NCBI GenBank assembly: GCA_021797515.1
Contig: JAJZZP010000032.1
Location: 1 to 64,000, forward strand
Source of the DNA: Bacillota bacterium
GTDB taxonomy: Bacteria; Bacillota; Sulfobacillia; Sulfobacillales; Sulfobacillaceae
Reading direction: 5' to 3'
Length of the DNA stretch: 64,000 nucleotides
Part shown: positions 18,079 to 26,670 of the stretch, in pieces
Layout: each line of letters starts with the position of its first letter
Position numbering within the stretch: position 1 is the stretch's first letter
The notes under the pieces: generated by a model
Databases searched by the model: none
Seen by the model: the letters and a program-made list of their open reading frames with translations, nothing else
Told to the model about the DNA's origin: nothing
Position numbers and translations under genes: made by a program

Positions 18079-20704
18079 GAGCCAAGATCAGTGACTGCAT
18101 GCGGACTGCACTGGCCTGGTTTATTGCGTCTTTGACTATGTTATAGCGTTCATAGAAGACCACCACCAACGATTTTGGTACAGCCTCCAATATCGCTTGA
18201 TGCACAGCCTGGCCCTCATCAGGGATAATTTGGATTCGGTTCGCATCCACACCTGAGGACCTGAGTGCCTGACGGATCAGTTCTGCCATTTCCCCAGGCT
18301 GACGTCCCCGCAAGTCGTTATCTTCTCGTATGATGACGCGATGGCAAAACTGAGCGGCGGCTCTTGCCGCATCCTGCAAATCTTGATTGCGCCGATCGCC
18401 AGGCAACCCCAACACGCACAGCACTTCTTTAGCCTTGAGTTTGCGAACAAAATCGCCCAGTGCCGAAATTGCCGGCGCATTGTGCCCATAATCCAGCAAC
18501 ACCCGGATATCTCCCACGAGAGATAGCTCTAGGCGCCCACGGTTTACTCCTTCACCCCCTGCGGGAAAGGTGGCGAGCCCACGACTCACTTGCCGCGTCG
18601 AGAGTCCCATAGCTAGTCCCGCGGCAGCGGCGGCAGCCGCATTGGCGATGTTCATACGGGCGACGCCACCTAGGGCTGCGGGCAAGACACGGGTACCTAA
18701 CAGTCGAGTCTCCTTTCTCTGTGTGCAATACACTAAGTTGCCGCGTTTGACAAATACGGCACTCCCCCCTGCCGCAATATGCTGGGCAATGGCGATATTG
18801 GCCTCCTGTCCCGAAAACAACACAACACGTCCTCTAGATCTGCCTGCCATAGAGAGCACTGCCGGATCATCCGCGTTTAATACGGCCGCTCCTGAGGGTC
18901 GCACCACGTCCACCACCAGGGCCTTTAAGTGGACCAAATCCTTTAAACTGTCTATGCCATCCTGACCTAAATGGTCCGTGCCAATATTAGTAACCACGCC
19001 CACGTCGCACGCATCAAAGCCCAGTCCTCCACGAACCATGCCTCCCCGTGCCGTCTCCAATATCGCTACCTCGACCGTAGGGTCGTTTAGTACCAACCGA
19101 GCCGACCAAGGGCCTGTCAAATCTCCCTGCTGTACTAATTGGGAATTAATTAAAATGCCATCGGTGCTCGCCATCCCGACCCGTTTCCCACACTGGCTCC
19201 AAATATGTGCCAACATTCGCGTCACCGTGGTCTTGCCATTGGTTCCCGTAATGGCGGCCACCGGAATACGCCCTGTGCTTTGGCCAAAGAGGTAAGAAAC
19301 AATGTGATCCCCTACGGGCCTGGCTTCGCCCTCACTTGGATATAAGTGCATGCGCAGACCCGGCGCTGCATTGACTTCTACAATGGCCCCATTGGATGAA
19401 CCAAGCCCACTACTCAAATCATCGGTCACCAAATCTACCCCAGCAACATCCAGTCCCAAAGCTTCTGCGGCACGAACAGCGGCCATCCGAACACCGGATC
19501 CAATCTCATCGGTAACGTCCACCGCGGTCGCCCCCGTCGACATGTTGGCAGTCTGCCGGATCCACACTCGGCTTCCCGACGGCAGCACCTGGTCCGGATG
19601 ATATCCCTGCTGCCCTAGTGTTAAAAGGGCAACCGAGTCCAACGTCACGTATGACATGGGAAAGTCGTGACCCGGCCCTCGACGAGGGTCTTGGTTCAAC
19701 ACCTGTACCAATTCGGACACCGTGTGTATCCCGTCTCCAACAACAAATGGAGGTTGACGCATCGTGGCGGCCACCGCTTCACCGTGAACCACCAGTACGC
19801 GGTACGCAGTGCCGGAAATTTCCTGTTCCACAATCACTTTACCCTCACCGTGGATAGCGGCGGCGTCAAAGGCACGGTGCACTTCTGCATCAGTAGTTAA
19901 ATGCATACTTACCCCATCGCCATGATGCCCCCCCAAGGGTTTTGCCACGACCGGGTAACCTAAGTCCTTTGCCGCGTTCACCGCTTCGTCAGCGGATTCC
20001 ACCAATGCCCCCAACGGCACCGGAATTCCTGCCGCTAGCAATACCTGTTTGGTCCACATCTTGTCCTGGCAAATATCCCCCGAAATAATGGAGGTGGCGT
20101 CGGTCATAGTACCAATAATTCGGCGCTGCGCCACACCTTGGCCTAAGCGCACATAACTTTGGGAATCCAGTCTGTCCCACGGAATATCGGCGCGAGCTGC
20201 CGCCTCGACAATAGCCCGGGTGCTAGGCCCCAATTGCGCCGACGCCACGTCCCTACGGGTCTCCCACGCTGCCTGTTCAATAACACACTCTTTGCCATCC
20301 CATAATAGAGTGACGATAGCCGCGGCATTTTGCAGCGCTGCTAATCCCCCGGCTTCGGTTCCGGTTTCGATCACAATCAACACCTTCAAAGGTGAGCCCT
20401 GTTCGCGAGTTTTGCCGTAAATGCCCCGTTCTCCGGCTAAATACAATAATTCTAAGGCGACATGTTCGGTAACGTGGCCCAAATAGGTACCCTGGACCAA
20501 ACGTTGGCAAAATCCTCCCGGCATTCCCAGTGAACAATGATGGCGCCGTAGTCCTGGCAAGGCGTCCGTCAGTCGCCTGATAAATTCAGGGCGCTCGATG
20601 GTACTGTGATTTCCCCACTCTTTAAGATCCATGATAACTTCCAAAGCACTCGTTAAAGTATGACGATTAGGTCCTGGAAAGAAACGATGGGACAAAATCT
20701 CCAC
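18065..20704 (-). CDS. cphA: Cyanophycin synthetase
   Basis: The 879-residue protein has the three CphA parts. The N-terminal domain (to about 160) contains GMPGGFCQRLVQGTYLGHVT. An ATP-grasp domain (about 210-470) has AKPLGGHHGDGVSMHL and VEVNAAPGLRMHLYPSEG. A Mur-ligase-like domain (about 480-870) has the P-loop ITGTNGKTTVTRMLAH, VLNADDP and LDYGHNA. It polymerises arginine and aspartate into cyanophycin, an insoluble nitrogen reserve. GTG 20704 follows AAGGAGG. It is 32 bases behind cphB and overlaps ispE, so storage genes have entered a housekeeping operon. Confidence 0.95.
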   Translation of the reverse strand: MEILSHRFFPGPNRHTLTSALEVIMDLKEWGNHSTIERPEFIRRLTDALPGLRRHHCSLGMPGGFCQRLVQGTYLGHVTEHVALELLYLAGERGIYGKTREQGSPLKVLIVIETGTEAGGLAALQNAAAIVTLLWDGKECVIEQAAWETRRDVASAQLGPSTRAIVEAAARADIPWDRLDSQSYVRLGQGVAQRRIIGTMTDATSIISGDICQDKMWTKQVLLAAGIPVPLGALVESADEAVNAAKDLGYPVVAKPLGGHHGDGVSMHLTTDAEVHRAFDAAAIHGEGKVIVEQEISGTAYRVLVVHGEAVAATMRQPPFVVGDGIHTVSELVQVLNQDPRRGPGHDFPMSYVTLDSVALLTLGQQGYHPDQVLPSGSRVWIRQTANMSTGATAVDVTDEIGSGVRMAAVRAAEALGLDVAGVDLVTDDLSSGLGSSNGAIVEVNAAPGLRMHLYPSEGEARPVGDHIVSYLFGQSTGRIPVAAITGTNGKTTVTRMLAHIWSQCGKRVGMASTDGILINSQLVQQGDLTGPWSARLVLNDPTVEVAILETARGGMVRGGLGFDACDVGVVTNIGTDHLGQDGIDSLKDLVHLKALVVDVVRPSGAAVLNADDPAVLSMAGRSRGRVVLFSGQEANIAIAQHIAAGGSAVFVKRGNLVYCTQRKETRLLGTRVLPAALGGVARMNIANAAAAAAAGLAMGLSTRQVSRGLATFPAGGEGVNRGRLELSLVGDIRVLLDYGHNAPAISALGDFVRKLKAKEVLCVLGLPGDRRNQDLQDAARAAAQFCHRVIIREDNDLRGRQPGEMAELIRQALRSSGVDANRIQIIPDEGQAVHQAILEAVPKSLVVVFYERYNIVKDAINQASAVRMQSLILARDRA

Positions 20705-20736
20705 ACGCCAAATCCTCCTTGACGAAATATCTGGGC

Positions 20737-21561
20737 TTAGGTAAACACCCGAATTGGCTCTCGCTGCTCTAAATTCAGCCCGTATCCTCGGCTCAGTATG
20801 TGAACCATAACATGGGTTAAGGTTAGCGGCTCTCCGGGTTGCGCTTCCGATGCGTTATTCATTGTTGTCTTCTGGCCGTCCACCACCAGAACGGTACCTT
20901 CTCCCCACACCGTTAACTGATGATTGTTCAATTCCACGATGACCGCAGTGTTCTCGTCAATCCCAACCCCTAAGGTTTGCGGGTTTTGTGCTACGGCCGC
21001 CAACAAGCGGCCAACCCGGCCTCTTTGGCTAAAATGTTGGTCAATCACCGCATCTTCCCACAAACCCATACCTCGAGCCATGTTAACCGTGTTTTTGGCC
21101 GGAGTTCGTTCCGCATCGCCCGCCACAATCATGGTCCCCGACATCATCGATGCTCCTGCCGATGTTCCCGCCACTACCAATCCCCGACCCCAAGATTCCA
21201 TTAGCGCATGGTGAAAAGGGGTACCGCCCAGCACGCTGGTAATTCGCAACTGGTCGCCGCCGGTAAAGAAAATTCCCGAAGCCTGCGCCAACATCTGGCT
21301 GGCATAGGGCAGATCCGCTTGCTGTCGGCTGTCAATGCGCAACGGGAATACCTTTAAACCAAATTGCCTAAACGCATTATGGTAGGTAGCAAAACTGAGG
21401 TTCCCGTGATGGGACGCGGTAGTTACCACCGCCAGCGGAAGGTCGGGGTGATGTTGATGAGCTAACGTGGCAATACGTTCTAAGATTTCCGGGTGCCCAA
21501 ATTTATCTTCGTGACCGCCAACGATGACCAAAGGACCGATGATGGTTGCCCCCTCGACCAA
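20737..21561 (-). CDS. cphB: Cyanophycinase
   Basis: The 274-residue protein belongs to the S51 serine peptidase family. The nucleophile is Ser134 in AGTSAGASMM; FFTGGDQLR and VIDQHFSQRGRVGRL are the other family blocks. It cuts cyanophycin to beta-Asp-Arg dipeptides. The gene directly precedes cphA in the same direction, giving a make-and-break pair. No signal peptide is seen, consistent with an intracellular enzyme. Confidence 0.95.
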   Translation of the reverse strand: MVEGATIIGPLVIVGGHEDKFGHPEILERIATLAHQHHPDLPLAVVTTASHHGNLSFATYHNAFRQFGLKVFPLRIDSRQQADLPYASQMLAQASGIFFTGGDQLRITSVLGGTPFHHALMESWGRGLVVAGTSAGASMMSGTMIVAGDAERTPAKNTVNMARGMGLWEDAVIDQHFSQRGRVGRLLAAVAQNPQTLGVGIDENTAVIVELNNHQLTVWGEGTVLVVDGQKTTMNNASEAQPGEPLTLTHVMVHILSRGYGLNLEQREPIRVFT

Positions 21562-21615
21562 ACTTCTCCATGGAATTTCCGACGCAACCTAGTCTGGCTT
21601 AACCGAGAGGTTTTA

Positions 21616-21646
21616 TGCAAAAAGGGAGGCTTTGGACAAGCCTCCC
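21616..21646 (-). terminator. Second terminator downstream of veg
   Basis: GGGAGGCTT and AAGCCTCCC (21624-21632, 21638-21646) pair across 5 bases. On the minus strand TTTTTGCATAAAA follows. It lies just before cphB and isolates it from veg. Confidence 0.85.
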
Positions 21647-21653
21647 CCAAAAT

Positions 21654-21676
21654 GAAAAAGCCTCGAATATCGAGGC
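21654..21676 (-). terminator. First terminator downstream of veg
   Basis: A short perfect hairpin (21660-21666 with 21670-21676) starts 10 bases past the veg stop and is followed on the minus strand by TTTTTC. With the next hairpin it makes a tandem terminator, as expected below a strong promoter. Confidence 0.8.
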
Positions 21677-21686
21677 GCCAAAATTT

Positions 21687-21947
21687 TTAAGTGGATAATT
21701 CGGGAAGGATCAGCTCTACGGTTTCCGTTAAAACATCCGTGTAAGAGTAAGAGATTCGACGTTCGGTACGCTCATCCACATGCCCTTCTTCAATCTTGAC
21801 TACAAAAATGTGGGGATAGGTTTTTTCCAGAATTCCCTCTTTTTCATCAATCTTCTTTCGTCCCTTATTCGCCTTTACACGAATTTTTTCACCAACGTGG
21901 GAATCCAGTTCTTTTTTGATATCTTCTAGAACACTTTTAGCCGCCAC
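21687..21947 (-). CDS. veg: Veg protein
   Basis: The 86-residue protein matches Veg of Bacillus (DUF1021): DIKKELDSHVGEKIRVKAN, GRKK, EGILEKTYPHIFVV and SYSYTDVLTETVEL. Veg is abundant and reported to stimulate biofilm matrix genes by acting on SinR in Bacillus; whether that applies here is unknown. GTG 21947 is preceded by GGAAGGAAG. It has a near-consensus sigma-A promoter and tandem terminators, so it is a monocistronic, strongly expressed unit. Confidence 0.95.
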   Translation of the reverse strand: MAAKSVLEDIKKELDSHVGEKIRVKANKGRKKIDEKEGILEKTYPHIFVVKIEEGHVDERTERRISYSYTDVLTETVELILPELST

Positions 21948-21989
21948 GCGTGCTCACTTCCTTCCTCACTAATGAAGGGCAACAAACAG

Positions 21990-22018
21990 ATTTTAGCACT
22001 TGGGACCATTCTTGTCAA
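21990..22018 (-). promoter_or_regulatory. Strong sigma-A promoter of veg
   Basis: On the minus strand TTGACA (22013-22018) and TAAAAT (21990-21995) are separated by exactly 17 bases, about 43 bases before the veg start. The veg promoter of Bacillus is a classic strong promoter, so the match is expected. Confidence 0.85.
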
Positions 22019-22271
22019 GAAAAGTACCTATTTTACCAATACCAACTATCATAGGTCAATAGCGATTTTCCTGTTGCGCCTATAAAATTTTTAAATGGCT
22101 GTTATCTCATCCGCTGAACAACGGCTGAAAAATTTATTGAATATTTCCAGGTGAGACACAACAACCGCCACCACAGTATGGTCATAAGCCCTGCGGAGAT
22201 ACTAGACCTGGGCGAGGTAAAGACCCAGATCACAGCCGTGTTCAAGCAAAAGGGAGTTCCGATTTCGCGCT

Positions 22272-23162
22272 TCACTTGCTCACGTCAGTCGCTCCATATT
22301 GCCCCCATCTCACCAGGCACAGTCGCTCATAGGGCGTAGTTCCCGGGCACGACTCACCCGTGGTCAATGCCTGCCGCCACATGTTTATAGCGAGCCGAAG
22401 TTCCACCGGATGGCGGCGGGAATCCCGTTCAATCTTGTTTAATATTTTAATAGCCCCAGAATATCGCCCCTGCGACCAATGGACAAATAGGGCGGCAAAC
22501 CAAATCGCGCTTTGTTGTCTTATGTCATGCGAGCACCGCCATAATCCTTCCAAAATCTCATGGGCGGCGAAGTATTGTCCGGAGGCCATGGCCACTGCAT
22601 AGGCTGACCAAATGTCCGTCTCCTCAGAGCCATTCGGTACAATCATGTGATCCGTCACCAGTCGCATAGGGCCCTCAAATTTCACGATTATCAGATCGGT
22701 AATGAGTGCTCTCACCGAAGCAAAGGAGCCAACCACCGTCATCGCATTGGCTAAATTAACCGGAGAAAGTTGGTCAGCCAAGGTTACATGGGGTGTCCAA
22801 CCACCAGGCAAATAGCGAGGATCGATTCCAAACAATAATTGGGATACTTGTTGGCAGAGGTCTTGGTGCAGCGCATATAACGGGGCATCGGGTTGGGGAA
22901 CCAAATATATTACGCCAGGATTGGCATCAAATCGCCCCAGTGATGCCAGGGTAACGGCGAGTGGAGAAGGATATCGATAGGCGAAAAGACTTTTCATCAA
23001 GGGCTGGCGTTGGATTTCCTTTGCCACAAAAAGGGATATATGCGGGTATTCCGGATCCGCAACTCGGGGTGGACGCATGCCGGCCCGGGACAGGCGATCC
23101 CACAGACCGAAGACAGCCTTTGTGGAGGTATCATCAAACAATAGTTCCACGGCGTATCCCAT
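22272..23162 (-). CDS. Fusion of 2H phosphoesterase-like domain and DUF309
   Basis: The N-terminal 165 residues form a 2'-5' RNA ligase/LigT-like 2H domain, with the two catalytic motifs HIS (His41, in YPHISLFV) and HVT (His125, in TPHVTLAD). The C-terminal 110 residues (about 185-296) match DUF309, whose hallmark HEXLEXXW is seen as HEILEGLWR from His201. 2H enzymes act on cyclic phosphates or 2'-5' RNA bonds; DUF309 has no established activity. I see no frameshift between the domains, so the fusion appears real. AGGAGG lies 6 bases before ATG 23162. It is a lone gene. Confidence 0.8.
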   Translation of the reverse strand: MGYAVELLFDDTSTKAVFGLWDRLSRAGMRPPRVADPEYPHISLFVAKEIQRQPLMKSLFAYRYPSPLAVTLASLGRFDANPGVIYLVPQPDAPLYALHQDLCQQVSQLLFGIDPRYLPGGWTPHVTLADQLSPVNLANAMTVVGSFASVRALITDLIIVKFEGPMRLVTDHMIVPNGSEETDIWSAYAVAMASGQYFAAHEILEGLWRCSHDIRQQSAIWFAALFVHWSQGRYSGAIKILNKIERDSRRHPVELRLAINMWRQALTTGESCPGTTPYERLCLVRWGQYGATDVSK

Positions 23163-23359
23163 CTCACGCCTCCTATTACGTATTGATTTTCATTATACTC
23201 GCCTTCAATGGTCCCATTGGACCATTGCCCTTTGGGTCGTTTGGAACGCCATCCTGCTACTAATGAGCCATGACAAAATTTTGGCTTCGGGTGACACTTA
23301 AGATGCTAAGAAAAGGCGTTTGCGGTCTAGGTGGTTCGACAATTAGGGAGGTTATTATC

Positions 23360-23671
23360 GTGGCTAGCCATATCTCACTGCTATGGGGTATGATTGGCAT
23401 CATTGCTGGAATCCCCTTTGCAGTGGTGACCATATATTTGGTTTGGGAAAAACGCCATGCGGTGCCAAAGAGGCATTCACCTACTTCGCCTCGGCCCAAC
23501 CGGCGCCGCATTTTGAGATTCCCATCACGGTATGCCCGTTGGGTGCGACGGGCACAAACAGCCCAAAGTTTTGCGCCCAGATCGCGCTCCACCCGTTATC
23601 CTCAACGCCATCGGGCAAAACATAATCGTGTAGTGCAGTTTTCTGATCCACATTCTCACGCTGGTCATTAA
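23360..23671 (+). CDS. Small single-span membrane protein with basic Arg-rich tail
   Basis: From GTG 23360, behind AGGGAGG with 8-base spacing, this gives 103 residues. One hydrophobic segment (about residues 5-27, LLWGMIGIIAGIPFAVVTIY) is followed by a cytoplasmic-type tail very rich in Arg, Pro and His. I recognise no family. A terminator lies 20 bases past the stop, which supports a real gene. The longer frame from 23270 has no ribosome site. Confidence 0.5.
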   Translation: MASHISLLWGMIGIIAGIPFAVVTIYLVWEKRHAVPKRHSPTSPRPNRRRILRFPSRYARWVRRAQTAQSFAPRSRSTRYPQRHRAKHNRVVQFSDPHSHAGH

Positions 23672-23690
23672 TATCCAATATGCAAACGTG

Positions 23691-23717
23691 AAGCCTGGTT
23701 GATAAACCGGGCTTTTA
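23691..23717 (+). terminator. Terminator after the small membrane protein gene
   Basis: AAGCCTGGTT pairs with AACCGGGCTT (one G-T pair) across a small loop, followed by TTAT. The T run is short, so strength is uncertain. Confidence 0.6.
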
Positions 23718-23821
23718 TGTCTTCTAAGACCCTTCCCGATTAAACCCAGCCATGATTTGGCAGGATACTCACGCCCTCATAGCGAATTAGTTAGAAAAAC
23801 TCTCAGCAAGGAGCATGCTCA

Positions 23822-25576
23822 ATGTCCAATCAGATTCAAGTAGCCATAGACGTGCCCGCCACTATGCGTGATGGCACGGTGCTTCGTGCCAATATTTACC
23901 AGCCACAAGGGGCGACGGATCTGCCTGTGCTGTTAACCCGGTTGCCATATGGGAAAGATTACCCAATGGGTACCGGCTTTTTAGATCCATTACGTGCTGC
24001 CCAAGCCGGCTATATTGTGGTGGTTCAGGATGTGCGCGGACGATACCATTCGGAAGGAGAATGGGAGCCCTTCGTCGCAGAATTTAATGATGGCTATGAC
24101 ACCGTTGAATGGTGTGCGACCCTACCCGGCAGCAATGCAAGAGTTGCCATGTTCGGCGCATCCTATTTCGGCATGACTCAATGGCAGGCCGCAGTCGAAA
24201 AACCTCCACACCTAGTTTCTCTATTCCCCGCCATTAGCTGGGGCAATCACCTAAATGGCACCTCCCGCCGGGGCGGCGTCTATGAATGGGGCTTGTCAGC
24301 CTATTGGATGCTCAGTGCGCTGTCCTTAGATACCGTCAGCAGAATTTGGCGCAACCAACCGGAACAGATGCGTGTCGCCATGTGGGAGGCAGTTCATCAT
24401 ATCGATGGTCTGGGAAGTAAAGGCTACGGTACGCTTCCACTTGCAGATCTTCCGGGGCTCAAGGATATCGCTCCCTATTTCAAGAAAAACCTGGCACAGC
24501 CGCTGGATTCTCCCTACTGGAAACAACTTAATATTACTGGTCGATTTGACCAAGTTGGGGTTCCCGCATATTTACTGGGAGGATGGTACGATATCTTTTT
24601 AGGAGAAACGCTAAATATTTTTCAAGCGCTTAAGGCTAATCGCATACCCGGATCACCTCGACTTATTATTGGCCCCTGGGCCCACGGCTTTCCTGGCAAT
24701 GTCGTCGGCGATCAGGATTTCGGGTTGGCCACCTCAGGTCTTTTCATCAACTATCGTGAGGATCTTACAGCACTCCAATTAAGGTGGTTTGATGCCACCG
24801 TGAAACGACTGCCCAACGGATTAACGGAAGAACCGCCCGTGCAGTTATTTGTTATGGGTGCAAACCAATGGCGTTATTTTACTGATTGGCCTCCACCGGA
24901 AGCAAAATCCTTTGATCTCTTTCTAGATAGTGCTGGCCACGCCAACACATCCCGTGGCGACGGGGCGTTATCCGTTTCCCAACCGATACAAGGTGTGCCA
25001 GATCGCTATCTCTATGACCCAATGAACCCGGTTCCCACAACAGGCGGATCATTGCTCATGCCAGGGGTGTTCCCGCCAGGACCCAAGGATCAGTCGGTAA
25101 TTGAAGTACGATCCGATGTTATGAGTTATCGCACCGCACCTTTAAGCCATGAAATTACCGTAATTGGTCCAGTCACCGTCACGTTATATGTTTCCAGCAG
25201 CGCTCCCGACACGGATTTTGTCGCCCGCTTGGTCGATGTGTACCCTGATGGTCGGGTCTACAATTTAACCGATGGCGTAGTACGCGCCAGTTTTCGTAAC
25301 GCGGATTGGAGCAAACCCGAAACCGTGCAACAACAATTCCTCAACCCAGGGCAAGTTTACGAACTCACTATCGATTTATGGGCAACCGCTAACACTTTTT
25401 TTCCGGGTCATCGCATCGGTCTCGATATTACCAGCAGCAACTTTCCCAGGTGGGATCGCAATCTCAATACCGGGCTAAGCGGACTCGAGAATGCCAAAGC
25501 TCAAATCGCGCAACAAATCATCTATCATGATAATCGTCATTTAAGCGTATTGCATCTGATGACGATCTTAAACTAG
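23822..25576 (+). CDS. CocE/NonD family hydrolase (X-Pro dipeptidyl-peptidase S15 type)
   Basis: The 584-residue protein has an alpha/beta-hydrolase core, with VVQDVRGRYHSEGEW near residue 70 and the nucleophile elbow GASYFG (Ser114). The C-terminal third (about 400-584) is the jelly-roll PepX_C domain (HEITVIGPVTVTLYV, PDTDFVARLVDVYPDG). Members cleave acyl, ester or X-Pro peptide bonds, so the substrate is open. No signal peptide is seen. AAGGAG precedes ATG 23822 with 8-base spacing. No co-directional neighbour gives a functional hint. Confidence 0.88.
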   Translation: MSNQIQVAIDVPATMRDGTVLRANIYQPQGATDLPVLLTRLPYGKDYPMGTGFLDPLRAAQAGYIVVVQDVRGRYHSEGEWEPFVAEFNDGYDTVEWCATLPGSNARVAMFGASYFGMTQWQAAVEKPPHLVSLFPAISWGNHLNGTSRRGGVYEWGLSAYWMLSALSLDTVSRIWRNQPEQMRVAMWEAVHHIDGLGSKGYGTLPLADLPGLKDIAPYFKKNLAQPLDSPYWKQLNITGRFDQVGVPAYLLGGWYDIFLGETLNIFQALKANRIPGSPRLIIGPWAHGFPGNVVGDQDFGLATSGLFINYREDLTALQLRWFDATVKRLPNGLTEEPPVQLFVMGANQWRYFTDWPPPEAKSFDLFLDSAGHANTSRGDGALSVSQPIQGVPDRYLYDPMNPVPTTGGSLLMPGVFPPGPKDQSVIEVRSDVMSYRTAPLSHEITVIGPVTVTLYVSSSAPDTDFVARLVDVYPDGRVYNLTDGVVRASFRNADWSKPETVQQQFLNPGQVYELTIDLWATANTFFPGHRIGLDITSSNFPRWDRNLNTGLSGLENAKAQIAQQIIYHDNRHLSVLHLMTILN

Positions 25577-26280
25577 CCGATTAGATTTACGAAGTAAACA
25601 CTACAGTGGAAAGGGCTCACGAAGGAGTTGGTTTTACCAGTTTAAGAGCCTTTGGTCGCGGACGGCGAAAGAAAGCCACCTCTATCAGGGAAAACTCAGA
25701 GTGGTGCCTTTTGATGTTCAGAACGTTTCCGAACGGCGCTTTGGCGACCGAGACGATTCGGCGTCAGTTCGCCACCGGCACCCCGTCGGCACGACGGGTG
25801 TAGTGATAGCCATAGGGGACCCCATCGACAGACGGTCCTAGAATGGGACGTCATCTATCCAGCCGATGGCAGCGATAAAAATGAAGGCGTGCCGACCGCG
25901 AACGCGGTCGGCTCATGATTTTTGGTGGGATAATACGCGATGCGCGTCGGGAAGTTTTTTTCGCGACGATGTCCCTGGGTGCCCGTCGGCCTCCCGGGGC
26001 GGACAAATGACCTCATGGTTCAAGGATGAGGAGTTTCTGTGTCATGTAGGCACGATTCGACATCGCGTAAACCTTTCCCTGCATCCATTTGTGCAGTAGG
26101 CCAAAACTCAGTTTCCATCGTCTGGGTGGTCGCTATGGTCGTCTGGGGAACGGAAACGCTCGACCGAGCACGGCAGATCGAGAAGGCGCCGTAACTCCAA
26201 CAAAACCCGCCATAAGGCAACGGCCTGGGAGTTTTATGCACTCCTCTGCTTTCTCTCTCAAACGGCCTCGCACCGCGACG
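25577..26280. other. Decayed DNA, no intact gene
   Basis: Fragments of open frame occur on the plus strand, but no frame has a ribosome site or a clear motif over its length. This part directly precedes a transposase remnant and probably belongs to the same dead mobile element. Confidence 0.4.
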
Positions 26281-26575
26281 CCAATCGGACGATGACGGGT
26301 GTCACCCTGGCGAATACCCTGCACCAAGTCTTTCCCGAGATCTATTCCATTCCTCATTTCGATACCTAGAACGGTTTCTCGAAACCATTGCGGAAGACAC
26401 GGCGAACATCCTGCTAAACCGCATCCAGGTGTTGTTAAGCCAGCTCCAGGTGCAGCAGTTCTTGGTCCAGCACGCCTGGGTCGTCGCCATTGTTGGCACC
26501 CAAAAATTGGTGCGGAATCAACTGTGGGATCCCCATCGTGCATCCGTACTGAACACGAACATTTCCTATTGCTGA
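26281..26575 (+). pseudogene. Transposase remnant (IS4-like, H-repeat-associated type)
   Basis: Broken plus-strand frames read TLHQVFPEIYSIPHFDT, then after an in-frame stop or frame change ERFLETIAEDTANILL and VVAIVGTQKLVRNQLWD. This order (Pro-His-x-Asp-Thr, then a helix, then a DGTQ-like block) is the N-terminus of a DDE transposase family in which the first catalytic Asp sits in the DGTQ motif; here it reads VGTQ, so the key residue is lost. Stops and frame changes make it non-functional. Confidence 0.5.
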
Positions 26576-26670
26576 TATCTTTTTTGTCGATTATACTACC
26601 GTTACAATTTATTTTTATCAGACCCAATTGTCAGAATTGTCATTCTTTTTGAGCGTGGTCAAGGGGGCCA

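Noticed and set aside
26133-26627. Minus-strand frame of 164 codons
   Set aside because: It opposes the plus-strand transposase remnant, has no ribosome site and no motif; high GC content alone explains it.
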